A stretch of 64,000 nt of DNA from positions 1 to 64,000 of the forward strand of contig CAYSAU010000012.1 in the NCBI GenBank assembly GCA_964429135.1. The letters are read 5' to 3'. This DNA comes from CAZSDU01 sp964429135. GTDB taxonomy: Bacteria > Bacteroidota > Bacteroidia > Bacteroidales > FEN-979. The stretch's first letter is position 1. The number at the start of each line of letters is the position of its first letter. Both the position numbers and the translations under genes were made by a program. Of the stretch, positions 43,776 through 52,174 are shown in pieces. The notes beneath the pieces were generated by a model. It was not told where the DNA came from, did not search any database, and worked only from the letters and a program-made list of their open reading frames with translations.

Positions 43776-45266
43776 TTAAATATTGAATTTTTCTGTAATT
43801 TTTTTCAGGTTCTTTCCTAATTCATTAAGGTTATCCGCTGCCATCTGGGTTTGTTTTGTCCCCATTACGTTTTGTTCGCTTGCTTGTTTGATGTTTTCCA
43901 TAGCAGGTACGATTTGATTCATCCCGGCCATTTGTTGTTGACTTGAGGAGGATATCTGAAGGGCAGACTCAGCAGCTTCATTGACGGTTTCAGTAAGTGA
44001 TCCGATTGCGTCTCCGCTTTGTTCCGCTAATTTACTTCCTGCTTCCACGGCTTTCGCACCTTGTTCAGTAGCCATTACAGCCTGGCTGACAGCTTTCTGA
44101 ATATCATTCAGGATTTCTTTCACCTGGTTGGTCGCTTGTTTGGATTGTTCTGCAAGGCTCCTTATTTCCTGGGCAACAATAGCAAATCCACGTCCGTGTT
44201 CTCCTGCCTTGGCAGCCTCGATCGCGGCATTTACGGCGAGAAGGTTCGATTGATCAGCAATATCATTCACGGATGAAGTAATTTCTCCGATCATGCGGCT
44301 TTGTTCCGATAGCTTGACAACACTTTCAGAAACAAGTTCCATCTGATGATTGATCCGCATCATTCCTTCAATGGTTTCCGTTACAGAAGTTTGTCCGTCC
44401 TGTGCTGCAGCAGCTGCTTTTTGTGCATTTTCGAGCAATTTGTTGGCTTTTTGGCTGGTCATTTGGGCTGTTTGCCTTACTTCTTCTATCGTAGTCGTGG
44501 TTTCTGTCACAGCCGTTGACGTTTCCGTGGCCCCAGTGGAAACCTCTGTCGCGGTGGTAAGAATTTCACTTGCTGATGTGGTAAGAATATTAATTCCCTC
44601 CTGAATTTCCCGGCTGAGCTGACGAAACATGCTGATTATCCAGAAAACCATGAGAAGGCATATAAGCAGAGAGGATCCACCCAAAAGCAGTATTGTTAGG
44701 TCAATGCGGCTTGCCAGGTTTTGTGAGTTCGAAGCAATCTGGTTTGCAATGTCCTTTTCCTTCTTACCAAGGTAATCAAAAATGTCACGGAATTTCTCAT
44801 ATAATTCATTCTGAATGCCACTACTCAGCAGTCTTGCCTCTTCCATTTTTCCCTGGTGAATCAGGTCGATTTGCTTAATCCTGTTGATTCTGTATGTGTC
44901 AAGCAGGGTCTTTGCTTCATTGATTTTTTCCCGGTCTTCAGGATATTTTTTGAAATAATCAATTAGTTCTGAGAATAGATCATCATTTTCTTTGGCTTTG
45001 GCTTTTATATTAAGCTCGGCTTGTTGCCTCATTTCAATATTATTCGTCATCATCATTTCCAACATCAGGGTACGATTCCTGTTCTGATTTGCCTTGGTTT
45101 CCAAGATCGTTTCCGTAATCTTAAATGATTCAATGAGGTGTTGTTGGGTTTGGATAAGGTTTCTTAAACTCAAATAGGCGGTCAATGCCACAATAAGCAT
45201 TAATATGAATATCAATCCAAAACCTAAAAAAAGCCTTCTACGGGTACTACCTTGTGATACTTTCAT
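43776..45266 (-). CDS. methyl-accepting chemotaxis protein
   Basis: 496 residues: N-terminal membrane helix (about 13-33), an extracytoplasmic four-helix-bundle type sensor domain (about 40-185), a second membrane helix (about 188-212), HAMP-like transition and the cytoplasmic signalling coiled coil with the conserved tip (QSNLLAVNAAIEAAKAG, RGFAIVAQEIRSLAEQS). It has no C-terminal pentapeptide for CheR tethering and ends KKITEKFNI. It is the only receptor in the operon, comparable with WspA. A strong ribosome binding site GGAGG precedes its ATG. The ligand is unknown. Confidence 0.92.
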   Translation of the reverse strand: MKVSQGSTRRRLFLGFGLIFILMLIVALTAYLSLRNLIQTQQHLIESFKITETILETKANQNRNRTLMLEMMMTNNIEMRQQAELNIKAKAKENDDLFSELIDYFKKYPEDREKINEAKTLLDTYRINRIKQIDLIHQGKMEEARLLSSGIQNELYEKFRDIFDYLGKKEKDIANQIASNSQNLASRIDLTILLLGGSSLLICLLMVFWIISMFRQLSREIQEGINILTTSASEILTTATEVSTGATETSTAVTETTTTIEEVRQTAQMTSQKANKLLENAQKAAAAAQDGQTSVTETIEGMMRINHQMELVSESVVKLSEQSRMIGEITSSVNDIADQSNLLAVNAAIEAAKAGEHGRGFAIVAQEIRSLAEQSKQATNQVKEILNDIQKAVSQAVMATEQGAKAVEAGSKLAEQSGDAIGSLTETVNEAAESALQISSSSQQQMAGMNQIVPAMENIKQASEQNVMGTKQTQMAADNLNELGKNLKKITEKFNI

Positions 45267-45270
45267 ATAA

Positions 45271-45278
45271 GATCCTCC
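45271..45278 (-). promoter_or_regulatory. strong Shine-Dalgarno for the MCP gene
   Basis: GGAGGATC on the minus strand, a few bases before the ATG at 45266. Such a strong site is uncommon in this window and would favour receptor excess over the coupled CheW and CheR. Confidence 0.55.
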
Positions 45279-45304
45279 AAATTAATTTACATAAGAAACA
45301 TTTT

Positions 45305-45838
45305 TTATTGATCGACCTGGATTTGTTTACTCTGAATTAAAATCTCACCCTGAAGTATTATGAGTCCTTCCTTCGTAATGCCATGAATATATTCTGCTCC
45401 GATACCTGAGATTGGGAATGGAGTCGGGTTTATTGCTGAGAGGGGTATGGTTTCAGTACCCAGAATTTCATCCGTAACGAATCCAAACCTTATGTTCTGA
45501 TAATCAAATAGAATAACTTTATTGAATTCGGTAATGCCATGTTCAGGCAGATTGAAAAACTTTTTTGGATCAATCACCGGAAATATTTTTCCCCTGACAT
45601 TAATAACTCCCATGATGAAAGCAAGCGTGCCAGGGACGAGGGTAAGTTCTTTCAGGGACAGAACTTCCTTCACAAACCGAGTTTCTATGCCATAAAGCTC
45701 CCTGGACAATAAAAATTTCACCAGTAACAATGATGCTTCCTTCTGTCCCTTATTGACCTCATGAATTTTCGATAATTCCTTAGCCCTAAGATGAAGGATC
45801 TGTGCTTGCTTATTTTGGATAATTTCCCTATCCATCAT
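45305..45838 (-). CDS. cheW: CheW-like scaffold protein 1
   Basis: 177 residues with one CheW domain (about 38-170): FLLSRELYGIETRFVKEVL, GVINVRGKIFPVIDPKKFF, and the terminal LIILQGEILI. It couples the receptor to CheA in the array. Its ATG overlaps the cheR stop by one base (TAATG), so it is translated with CheR; the MCP follows. Corresponds to WspB by position. Confidence 0.92.
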   Translation of the reverse strand: MMDREIIQNKQAQILHLRAKELSKIHEVNKGQKEASLLLVKFLLSRELYGIETRFVKEVLSLKELTLVPGTLAFIMGVINVRGKIFPVIDPKKFFNLPEHGITEFNKVILFDYQNIRFGFVTDEILGTETIPLSAINPTPFPISGIGAEYIHGITKEGLIILQGEILIQSKQIQVDQ

Positions 45839-47226
45839 TATTTATACTGGTTTTTTATGAGCAAGTTACAAAATTCTATCATTCTTCCAGTAGTTATCCC
45901 TTCAGAATTACTTACAATTTCCTCAATAGGCATACTTTTTAATATTTCAATGACATTCCGGAAATATTTGACAGCTATTTTCTGCTGGTTTTTTAATCGA
46001 GCCAGGTTGCCCATCTGGTAATGCCCCATGATATGACCGGGTTCAAGGTAAATCAATCGTTTCAACATATCTTCAGCCAGTTGAAGTTCATTCGACTCCA
46101 TCAGCACATGGGCATAAAAATAAATGGCCTTTGTATTCATGGGTTCTGTGTCGATCAGGGGTTCCAGGCAAAGCCGGGCCTCCTTCAATTTCCCTAGGTT
46201 AGCAAATGATTTGGCAGTTTCCAGGGGTGAAGGTGAGGTTTTTATTTCAGCGCGTTCAAAAGGCTTTGGATGTTTGCTTTTCTGAAGAACACGGTTTTTT
46301 TTTCTATCCCTTACTGAGGGAGTTCGTGAGGCAGAGAATTTGGGAGATGGTGAGATAGTGGGTCGGAGGGCTGGTTTTTTCTCTGAAATTTTCTGATATA
46401 CGATAGCATCCTGAATATTGACCTGGGTAAACAATTCAAAATACATACTGGAAACTTCTACAGGGCTAGTGATCAACCAACCTTTCTCTGTGATGGTATG
46501 AAAAAATTGTTGTCCGATCTTTGCAGCTTGTTCTTTCGCGAAATACATCAGAACATTTCTGCAGAAAATAACATTAATGTCATGAAATGGAGTAGTATGA
46601 GATGGGAAAATATCATTGGCCAGGTTCAGATATTCAAAGCTGACCATCTTTTGAATTTCATCTATAACCTGAAATTCCCGTCCCACGGGTATAAAATATT
46701 GCTGTATGCAATCAGAGGTTGTTTCTCGAAAGGACCATCTGGAATATCTTCCGGAAACAGCTTTTTTAAGAAATTTCCGGTTAAGGTCGGTAGCCAGGAT
46801 ACGGATATCCCAATCCAGGATATCAGGCATGGAAGCTTTCATCAGCATGGCTAGGGTGTATGGCTCTTCGCCTGTACAGCAACCCGCGCTCCAGATGCGG
46901 ATTTTCCGGTCTTTGTCTTTTTTTTCTTGAATGATTTCTGGGAGAATGATATTTTGAAATACGTTTAATGTTGCTTTCTCTCGAAAAAAGTATGTTTCCC
47001 CAATGGTCAGATGGCTTATCAAGGTATCGGTAGCTTCCGGTGAGAGGGAGTTGGTCTCAATGGACTGAAGCAAGAACTCAGGATCTTGTGGAATATTCGC
47101 CTCGGATGCAGCGGTCATCAGAATTTTCTGCATTTCCTTCCATCGCTCAGGAGGGTAGTTCAAACCAAATCTACGGTTCAGGGCGGCATTAAGATGTTGC
47201 AGAATGTCTGAAGGTAATAGTATCAT
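45838..47226 (-). CDS. cheR: CheR methyltransferase with C-terminal TPR region
   Basis: 462 residues: an N-terminal helical and SAM-dependent CheR domain (about 5-275; GETYFFRE, SAGCCTGEEPYTLAM at 113-127, FCRNVLMYF), a Lys/Ser/Pro-rich linker (about 285-325), and tetratricopeptide-like helices (about 330-440). This is the WspC/FrzF arrangement rather than that of flagellar CheR. It methylates glutamates of the MCP. It overlaps cheW genes on both sides. Confidence 0.92.
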   Translation of the reverse strand: MILLPSDILQHLNAALNRRFGLNYPPERWKEMQKILMTAASEANIPQDPEFLLQSIETNSLSPEATDTLISHLTIGETYFFREKATLNVFQNIILPEIIQEKKDKDRKIRIWSAGCCTGEEPYTLAMLMKASMPDILDWDIRILATDLNRKFLKKAVSGRYSRWSFRETTSDCIQQYFIPVGREFQVIDEIQKMVSFEYLNLANDIFPSHTTPFHDINVIFCRNVLMYFAKEQAAKIGQQFFHTITEKGWLITSPVEVSSMYFELFTQVNIQDAIVYQKISEKKPALRPTISPSPKFSASRTPSVRDRKKNRVLQKSKHPKPFERAEIKTSPSPLETAKSFANLGKLKEARLCLEPLIDTEPMNTKAIYFYAHVLMESNELQLAEDMLKRLIYLEPGHIMGHYQMGNLARLKNQQKIAVKYFRNVIEILKSMPIEEIVSNSEGITTGRMIEFCNLLIKNQYK

Positions 47227-47690
47227 TCACTATGTTTTAGTTTTAATAAAACCTCACTAAGTAAAAGATCATCTTCCAGAGGCAGAAATTTATCAATGTC
47301 ATAAATCAGGATTAAGCCATCATCCCGTTTTAAAATTCCTTCTATTTCAATTCCTTTAAGGACGGATTCAGCTTCAGTAAAATCACTTTCATTCGCAATT
47401 TCCATTCCGAGCACAGCATCCACAGCAAGAATAATGTTTCTTCTGGATGTTCGTGAAAGGATAAAACGGTCATCCGGACGAATGGGTAGTTCCGGGAAGG
47501 AAAGGCGCCTTCGCATATTGATTACCGGAATTATTTCACCTCCCAGATCAAGGATCCCATGAATGATCAAAGGCGCCTTGGGAAGTGGTGTCACCGTCGC
47601 TGCACGTAGAACACGGAAAACAGAGGAGAGGGCGATGGCATATTTTTGATCGTTTAACTGGAAGATAAGAATCTGAACCTTTTTGTCCAT
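47223..47690 (-). CDS. cheW: CheW-like scaffold protein 2
   Basis: 155 residues, a single CheW domain (ILIFQLNDQKYAIALSSV, GILDLGGEIIPVINMRRR, LILIYDIDKFL). It overlaps cheR by four bases (ATGA). Two CheW proteins around a CheR-TPR is a hallmark of Wsp-type clusters (WspB and WspD). It starts 24 bases after the end of the serine dehydratase gene, consistent with one transcript. Confidence 0.9.
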   Translation of the reverse strand: MDKKVQILIFQLNDQKYAIALSSVFRVLRAATVTPLPKAPLIIHGILDLGGEIIPVINMRRRLSFPELPIRPDDRFILSRTSRRNIILAVDAVLGMEIANESDFTEAESVLKGIEIEGILKRDDGLILIYDIDKFLPLEDDLLLSEVLLKLKHSE

Positions 47691-47714
47691 AGCATTTTTT
47701 CTACAGTGGTGGTT

Positions 47715-48920
47715 TTATTTGATTCCAGAAATAGCCAGACCACCTTCGGCAGTTTCCTTATATATCCTTGGAAGGTCATGACCGGTTTGCATCATGGCCA
47801 TCATCACTTTATCGAAACTGACCATATGCTGGCCGTCGGATAACAGGGCATACATATTGGCGTCAAGTGCACGGGCAGCGCCAAAGGCATTGCGTTCGAT
47901 ACAGGGGATTTGAACCAGTCCGAAAACAGGATCACAGGTAAGCCCCAGGAAATGTTCCATCGCGATGCTTGCAGCATATTCAACCTGTCTTGGGGTGCCT
48001 CCGAACATTTGTTCTGCTGCGGCTGCTGCCATTGAGCTGGCAGTGCCGACTTCACCCTGGCAGCCTACTTCAGCGCCTGAGATGGAAGCATTGGTTTTAA
48101 TCAGATTTCCGATTAAGCCTGCAGTAGCCAGACCCCTGAGGATTTTCTTATCATTGAAATCATACTGTGTCTTTAGCAGGTAAAGTACTGCCGGCACCAC
48201 TCCGCATGATCCGCAGGTAGGCGCTGTTACGATTTTTCCTCCTGCTGCATTTTCTTCAGCAACTGCCAGGGCAAATGCAAAAGTAAATGCCCGGCGTGAT
48301 AAAGTGCCTTTGAAACTTTTGGCTTTGGTGTAATATGAAGATGCTTTTCGCGGGAGGTTTAGCCGGCCTGGCAGGACGCCTTCATTTTCAATTCCGCGTT
48401 CGACTGCTTGCTGCATGACGTTCCATACTTCCGACAGGTAATCCCAGAGGTCAGCTTCTTCATGCATTTCCACGAATTCCCATAAAGTTCTTCCATGTTC
48501 CTCGCACCAGCGAAGAATCTCCTCCATTTTAGTCAGGGAATAAATTTTTTTTGAAGGATCTCTCTGCCCGGTATCGCTAATGTCGCCTCCCCCGATGCTG
48601 TATGTAATCCACTCTGCCCTGACTTTTCCGTTATGGTCGAGGGCTTCAAATTTCATTCCATTGGGGTGAAGAGGCAGGAAAACGTCTGATTGCCAAACTA
48701 TTTCTGAGGGAAATGGGGATAGCTCCTCCTCTAGGATTTTATCGGTCATGTGACCTTTTCCCGTGGCTGCAAGACTACCGTATAACACAACCCTGAATTT
48801 TTTACTCTCAGGGTTTTTCTTTTTGAAAACTTCAGCTGCTTTTCTCGGACCCATGGTATGACTGCTGGAGGGTCCGAATCCTATTTTATATATTTCTTTT
48901 ATCGTTTGCATCTGCTTCAT
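47715..48920 (-). CDS. sdaA: L-serine dehydratase (ammonia-lyase), single chain
   Basis: Converts L-serine to pyruvate and ammonia using an oxygen-sensitive [4Fe-4S] cluster. 401 residues in the fused beta-alpha form: GFGPSSSHTMGPRKAA at the substrate loop, TAPTCGSCGVVPAV, and cysteines in VGCQGEVG, LTCDPV and IPCIERN that serve as cluster ligands. It is somewhat shorter than the usual enzyme of about 455 residues. The start overlaps the stop of the REC-histidine kinase upstream (ATGA), so it is translationally coupled to a signalling gene, and the cheW gene follows. Context ties serine breakdown or its product pyruvate to the chemosensory unit. Confidence 0.93.
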   Translation of the reverse strand: MKQMQTIKEIYKIGFGPSSSHTMGPRKAAEVFKKKNPESKKFRVVLYGSLAATGKGHMTDKILEEELSPFPSEIVWQSDVFLPLHPNGMKFEALDHNGKVRAEWITYSIGGGDISDTGQRDPSKKIYSLTKMEEILRWCEEHGRTLWEFVEMHEEADLWDYLSEVWNVMQQAVERGIENEGVLPGRLNLPRKASSYYTKAKSFKGTLSRRAFTFAFALAVAEENAAGGKIVTAPTCGSCGVVPAVLYLLKTQYDFNDKKILRGLATAGLIGNLIKTNASISGAEVGCQGEVGTASSMAAAAAEQMFGGTPRQVEYAASIAMEHFLGLTCDPVFGLVQIPCIERNAFGAARALDANMYALLSDGQHMVSFDKVMMAMMQTGHDLPRIYKETAEGGLAISGIK

Positions 48921-50182
48921 TCCATCGTAGGAAGGGTGAAGAAAAAAGTAGCGCCTTTGCCGACTTCAGCTTCAGCCCAGATCTTCCCTCCGTGACGATC
49001 AATGATACGACGGCTGGTGGCCAGCCCGACACCGGTCCCCGGAAATTCATCCTGGGAATGAAGCCGGACAAAGGCAGTGAATAAATTTCCTGCCAGGTAT
49101 GGATTGAATCCTGCACCGTTATCTTTGACATAGATCATGGTCTGATTGTCCTTTTTCATCTTCCCTACATGGATTTCAGGATGGGGAGTTTTTGAGGTGT
49201 ATTTCCATGCATTTCCCAGGAGGTTTTTCATCACGACCATCAGCAGACTGGAATCACCCCTTACCATGAGGCTATCTTCAATGTTCACCATGACATGGCG
49301 ACCCGGGTCATCCTGGCGGATCCATTCCATTACCTGCTTTGCGATTTCCGAAAGATCTACTTCTTTTTCCAGGAAATCAATGTTGCCTGAGCGGGAGAAC
49401 TGAAGCAGGTCATTGATCATGTCGGTCATGGAATGAATCGTGGTGAGAATGGTTTTCAGGTATGAATTGTCTTCTTCAGAAAATGTTGCTTCATGCTTTT
49501 GTTTAAGCAATTGTGTGCTCACACTGATGTGGTTAAGCGGTGTCCTGAGATCGTGGGAAATGGTATAGGAAAAAGCTTCAAGATCGCGGTTGGCAGTCGT
49601 GAGGTGTTCATTGGATTGTTGAAGTTGATGTTGGGCTTCAATCAACGCCTTGTTTTGCTCAATGGAAGTTTCGTAAACAGATAAAAGCAGGTCAAGGATT
49701 TGTTTCCGCTCAGAATTAATAGCATATTTACTTCCTTTGAACATGATTTCAAGCACCATATCCGTGTTACCTGCACTGCGTAATTCACGGTTGGCCAGCA
49801 GGTAATTAATTCGGGATAGGAGATACTTTGCTTCGAAAGGTTTGGTGATAAAATTATCGGCGCCGGCTTGCAATCCTCTGATGATATCCAATGGATCCTG
49901 AAGAGAAGTCAACAGGATAACGGGGATCTCATAGAGTTCCGGTGTCGATTTTAATTGCTCGCAGAATTCGTATCCGTCCATCCCCGGCATCATCACATCG
50001 CTGATGATAAGCATGGGACAACTTTCCAATGCAGCAGTAAATGCTTCATTCCCGGAACCAAAGACCTTGACTTTATAACCATGTTCCTTAATGAGGGATT
50101 TCACCATGGTCGCTTCGATGTTGGAATCTTCCACGACCATGATGTATCCTTCCAATTCCCTGTTGCGGAAAAGATGACTCAT
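48917..50182 (-). CDS. response regulator-histidine kinase hybrid (copy 2)
   Basis: 421 residues with the same layout as the kinase at 39247: receiver (Asp62, ISDVMMPGMDG), HisKA (His210, ISHDLRTPLNHIS) and HATPase (NLLGNAWKYTS, DNGAGFNP, GTGVGLATSRRI). The first 210 residues align with the other copy without gaps. No membrane segment. It starts one base after the gapA stop and overlaps the sdaA start, so it sits inside a metabolic gene pair. It may be a second output of the CheA phosphorelay or a competitor of copy 1. Confidence 0.88.
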   Translation of the reverse strand: MSHLFRNRELEGYIMVVEDSNIEATMVKSLIKEHGYKVKVFGSGNEAFTAALESCPMLIISDVMMPGMDGYEFCEQLKSTPELYEIPVILLTSLQDPLDIIRGLQAGADNFITKPFEAKYLLSRINYLLANRELRSAGNTDMVLEIMFKGSKYAINSERKQILDLLLSVYETSIEQNKALIEAQHQLQQSNEHLTTANRDLEAFSYTISHDLRTPLNHISVSTQLLKQKHEATFSEEDNSYLKTILTTIHSMTDMINDLLQFSRSGNIDFLEKEVDLSEIAKQVMEWIRQDDPGRHVMVNIEDSLMVRGDSSLLMVVMKNLLGNAWKYTSKTPHPEIHVGKMKKDNQTMIYVKDNGAGFNPYLAGNLFTAFVRLHSQDEFPGTGVGLATSRRIIDRHGGKIWAEAEVGKGATFFFTLPTME

Positions 50183-50183
50183 A

Positions 50184-51188
50184 TCAACTCATTTTTGTAA
50201 CCAAATCGGCCAGACGGCAGGAATATCCATATTCGTTGTCGTACCAGGAGATGACCTTAACCAAGTTTCCGCCCAGCACTTTTGTCATTCCTGAATCGTA
50301 GATAGAGGAATGTGTATTCCCGATAATGTCGCAGCTTACCAGGGGCTCATCGAGGTATTCAAGAACGCCTTTCATGGGTCCTTCGGCAGCGACTTTCATG
50401 GCCGCATGGATTTCTTCTTTGGTGACTTCCCTGTTTAGTTCACAGGTAAGGTCAACCAGAGATCCATCTGGGGTGGGCACACGTACGGCAAAACCATCCA
50501 GTTTTCCTTCCAAGGCGGGGATAACGAGGCCGATTGCCTTGGCAGCTCCCGTTTTGGTCGGAATGATGGAAACAGCAGCAGCCCGTGCACGACGCAGATC
50601 CTTATGAGGGGCATCAAGAATGATCTGGTCGTTGGTATAGGAATGGATGGTGTTCATTAATCCTTTTTTGATCCCGAAACTATCATTCAGTACCTTGGCG
50701 ATGGGTGCCAGGCAGTTGGTGGTACAGGAGGCATTTGAAATCAGCTTCATGTCAGGTGTGAGCTTGCTTTCATTAACGCCCAGTACAATGGTGGCATCCA
50801 CATCCTCTTTAGTGTCGGCAGGGACAGAAAGCAAAACTTTTTTTGCTCCTGCAGAAAGGTGTTTACTCATTTTTTCACGGGTACGGAAGATACCGGTACA
50901 TTCCAATACAATATCTACGCCAAGTGTCCCCCATGGTAGGTTGGCAGGATCTTTTTCTGCCATGACTTTTATTTTTTTTCCGTTCACCATCATGAAGTCA
51001 CCTTCAACGGTAACATCACCGGGAAATTTCCCATGAACAGAATCATATTTTAACAGATGTGCAAGCGTTTTTGCATCCGTGAGGTCATTCAGCGCTACAA
51101 CCTCAACATCACTTTTCTTGAGCAGTGCCCGGAAGGTAAGGCGTCCGATCCGGCCGAACCCATTAATTCCAACTTTAATGTTTCCCAT
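50184..51188 (-). CDS. gapA: glyceraldehyde-3-phosphate dehydrogenase, type I
   Basis: 334 residues; the NAD-binding N-terminus is KVGINGFGRIGRLTFRA with ALNDLTD, the catalytic Cys155 lies in SNASCTTNCLAP, and the phosphate-binding HSYTNDQ and RRARAAAVSIIPTKTGAA segments are complete. Glycolysis and gluconeogenesis in the cytoplasm. It is the first gene of the leftward unit, with a TATTTTTG element at 51229-51236, and its stop is one base from the start of the REC-histidine kinase. Being promoter-proximal, it would set expression of the signalling genes behind it. Confidence 0.95.
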   Translation of the reverse strand: MGNIKVGINGFGRIGRLTFRALLKKSDVEVVALNDLTDAKTLAHLLKYDSVHGKFPGDVTVEGDFMMVNGKKIKVMAEKDPANLPWGTLGVDIVLECTGIFRTREKMSKHLSAGAKKVLLSVPADTKEDVDATIVLGVNESKLTPDMKLISNASCTTNCLAPIAKVLNDSFGIKKGLMNTIHSYTNDQIILDAPHKDLRRARAAAVSIIPTKTGAAKAIGLVIPALEGKLDGFAVRVPTPDGSLVDLTCELNREVTKEEIHAAMKVAAEGPMKGVLEYLDEPLVSCDIIGNTHSSIYDSGMTKVLGGNLVKVISWYDNEYGYSCRLADLVTKMS

Positions 51189-51228
51189 AACTTAAATATT
51201 TATCATTGATGAATTAATTATTAACCTT

Positions 51229-51236
51229 CAAAAATA
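51229..51236 (-). promoter_or_regulatory. Bacteroidota-type -7 element of the gapA-sdaA-che unit
   Basis: The minus strand reads TATTTTTG, 41 bases before the gapA ATG. It is the only convincing promoter element I see for the leftward genes from 51188 down to 39247. Confidence 0.5.
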
Positions 51237-51323
51237 AGGATAAAAATCACGCGGGCAGAATCATTGGAAAAATATTTGAGATTCAAAAAAAAAGAGTAGA
51301 TTTAGGCCACAAATCTGGTGTTT

Positions 51324-52127
51324 ATGCAAAAAATATACGTGATTTCTGATGGTACCGGGCGTACTGCAGAACAGGCACTGATGGCAGCCATGACCCAGTT
51401 TCCCCGGGTCAGTGTGGACATCATTATGAAACAGGAAGTAAGGACGGAGGAACAAATACAGGCAATCATTCAGGAAGTGAGCGAGAACAAAGGGTTTATT
51501 GTTCATACCCTCGTCTCCGAATCCCTGAGGGAAAGCATTTTGAGGATCAGTCGTATCCATAATGTTGACGCCATTGATCTGATGGGACCACTCTTATCCC
51601 GACTTACCCACCATCTGGCCAACTCACCCACGGAAGAACCCGGTCTTTTTTTTCGATTGAATAAAGAATATTTTAAACGTATTGATTCCATGCAATTTGC
51701 TTTTACCCATGATGACGGACAAAGGATTTTTGATTATGAAAGGGCTGAAATTGTGCTGGTTGGCGTTTCCAGGACGTTTAAAACACCCCTCAGTATTTAT
51801 CTGGCTTTCAAAGGTTGGTTTGTGGCCAATTACCCGATTGTTGATGGCGTAGAAATTCCTGAAGAACTGGAAAAACTTCCTTATGGTCATGTGTTCGGCT
51901 TGATGACCCAACCCCATGATCTTTCCTCACTGCGAACTGTCAGACAGCAATACCTTGGTGGAAATGCAGGGGAATATTCCTCCCTCAAACAGGTGAGACG
52001 TGAGCTGAATTATGCACAGCATATTTTCAATCAACATGATTGGCCCGTAGTTCAGGTTACCAATAAACCCATTGAGGAAATTGCTTCAGAAATTCTTGCA
52101 ATCAAGCGGAGAATGATCCAGGGTTAA
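51324..52127 (+). CDS. PPDK/PEP synthase regulatory protein (DUF299 kinase/pyrophosphorylase)
   Basis: 267 residues from ATG 51324 (GTG 51318 is the alternative). Bifunctional regulators of this family phosphorylate a Thr of pyruvate phosphate dikinase or PEP synthase with ADP and remove it with phosphate. The P-loop is LVGVSRTFKTPLSIYLA (about 150-166), and the N-terminal ISDGTGRTAEQ is typical. Its target PPDK or PEP synthase is not in the window; the PEP-synthase-like protein at 33864 lacks the complete architecture. It is divergent from gapA, which fits common control of the lower glycolytic node. Confidence 0.93.
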   Translation: MQKIYVISDGTGRTAEQALMAAMTQFPRVSVDIIMKQEVRTEEQIQAIIQEVSENKGFIVHTLVSESLRESILRISRIHNVDAIDLMGPLLSRLTHHLANSPTEEPGLFFRLNKEYFKRIDSMQFAFTHDDGQRIFDYERAEIVLVGVSRTFKTPLSIYLAFKGWFVANYPIVDGVEIPEELEKLPYGHVFGLMTQPHDLSSLRTVRQQYLGGNAGEYSSLKQVRRELNYAQHIFNQHDWPVVQVTNKPIEEIASEILAIKRRMIQG

Positions 52128-52138
52128 AAAAAATGATA

Positions 52139-52146
52139 TATCTTTG
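52139..52146 (+). promoter_or_regulatory. Bacteroidota-type -7 element for pyrG
   Basis: TATCTTTG, 28 bases before the pyrG ATG and just after the stop of the upstream regulator gene, so pyrG can be transcribed independently. Confidence 0.5.
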
Positions 52147-52174
52147 TTCGCTTTGACAAATCAAGCTGAATCCC

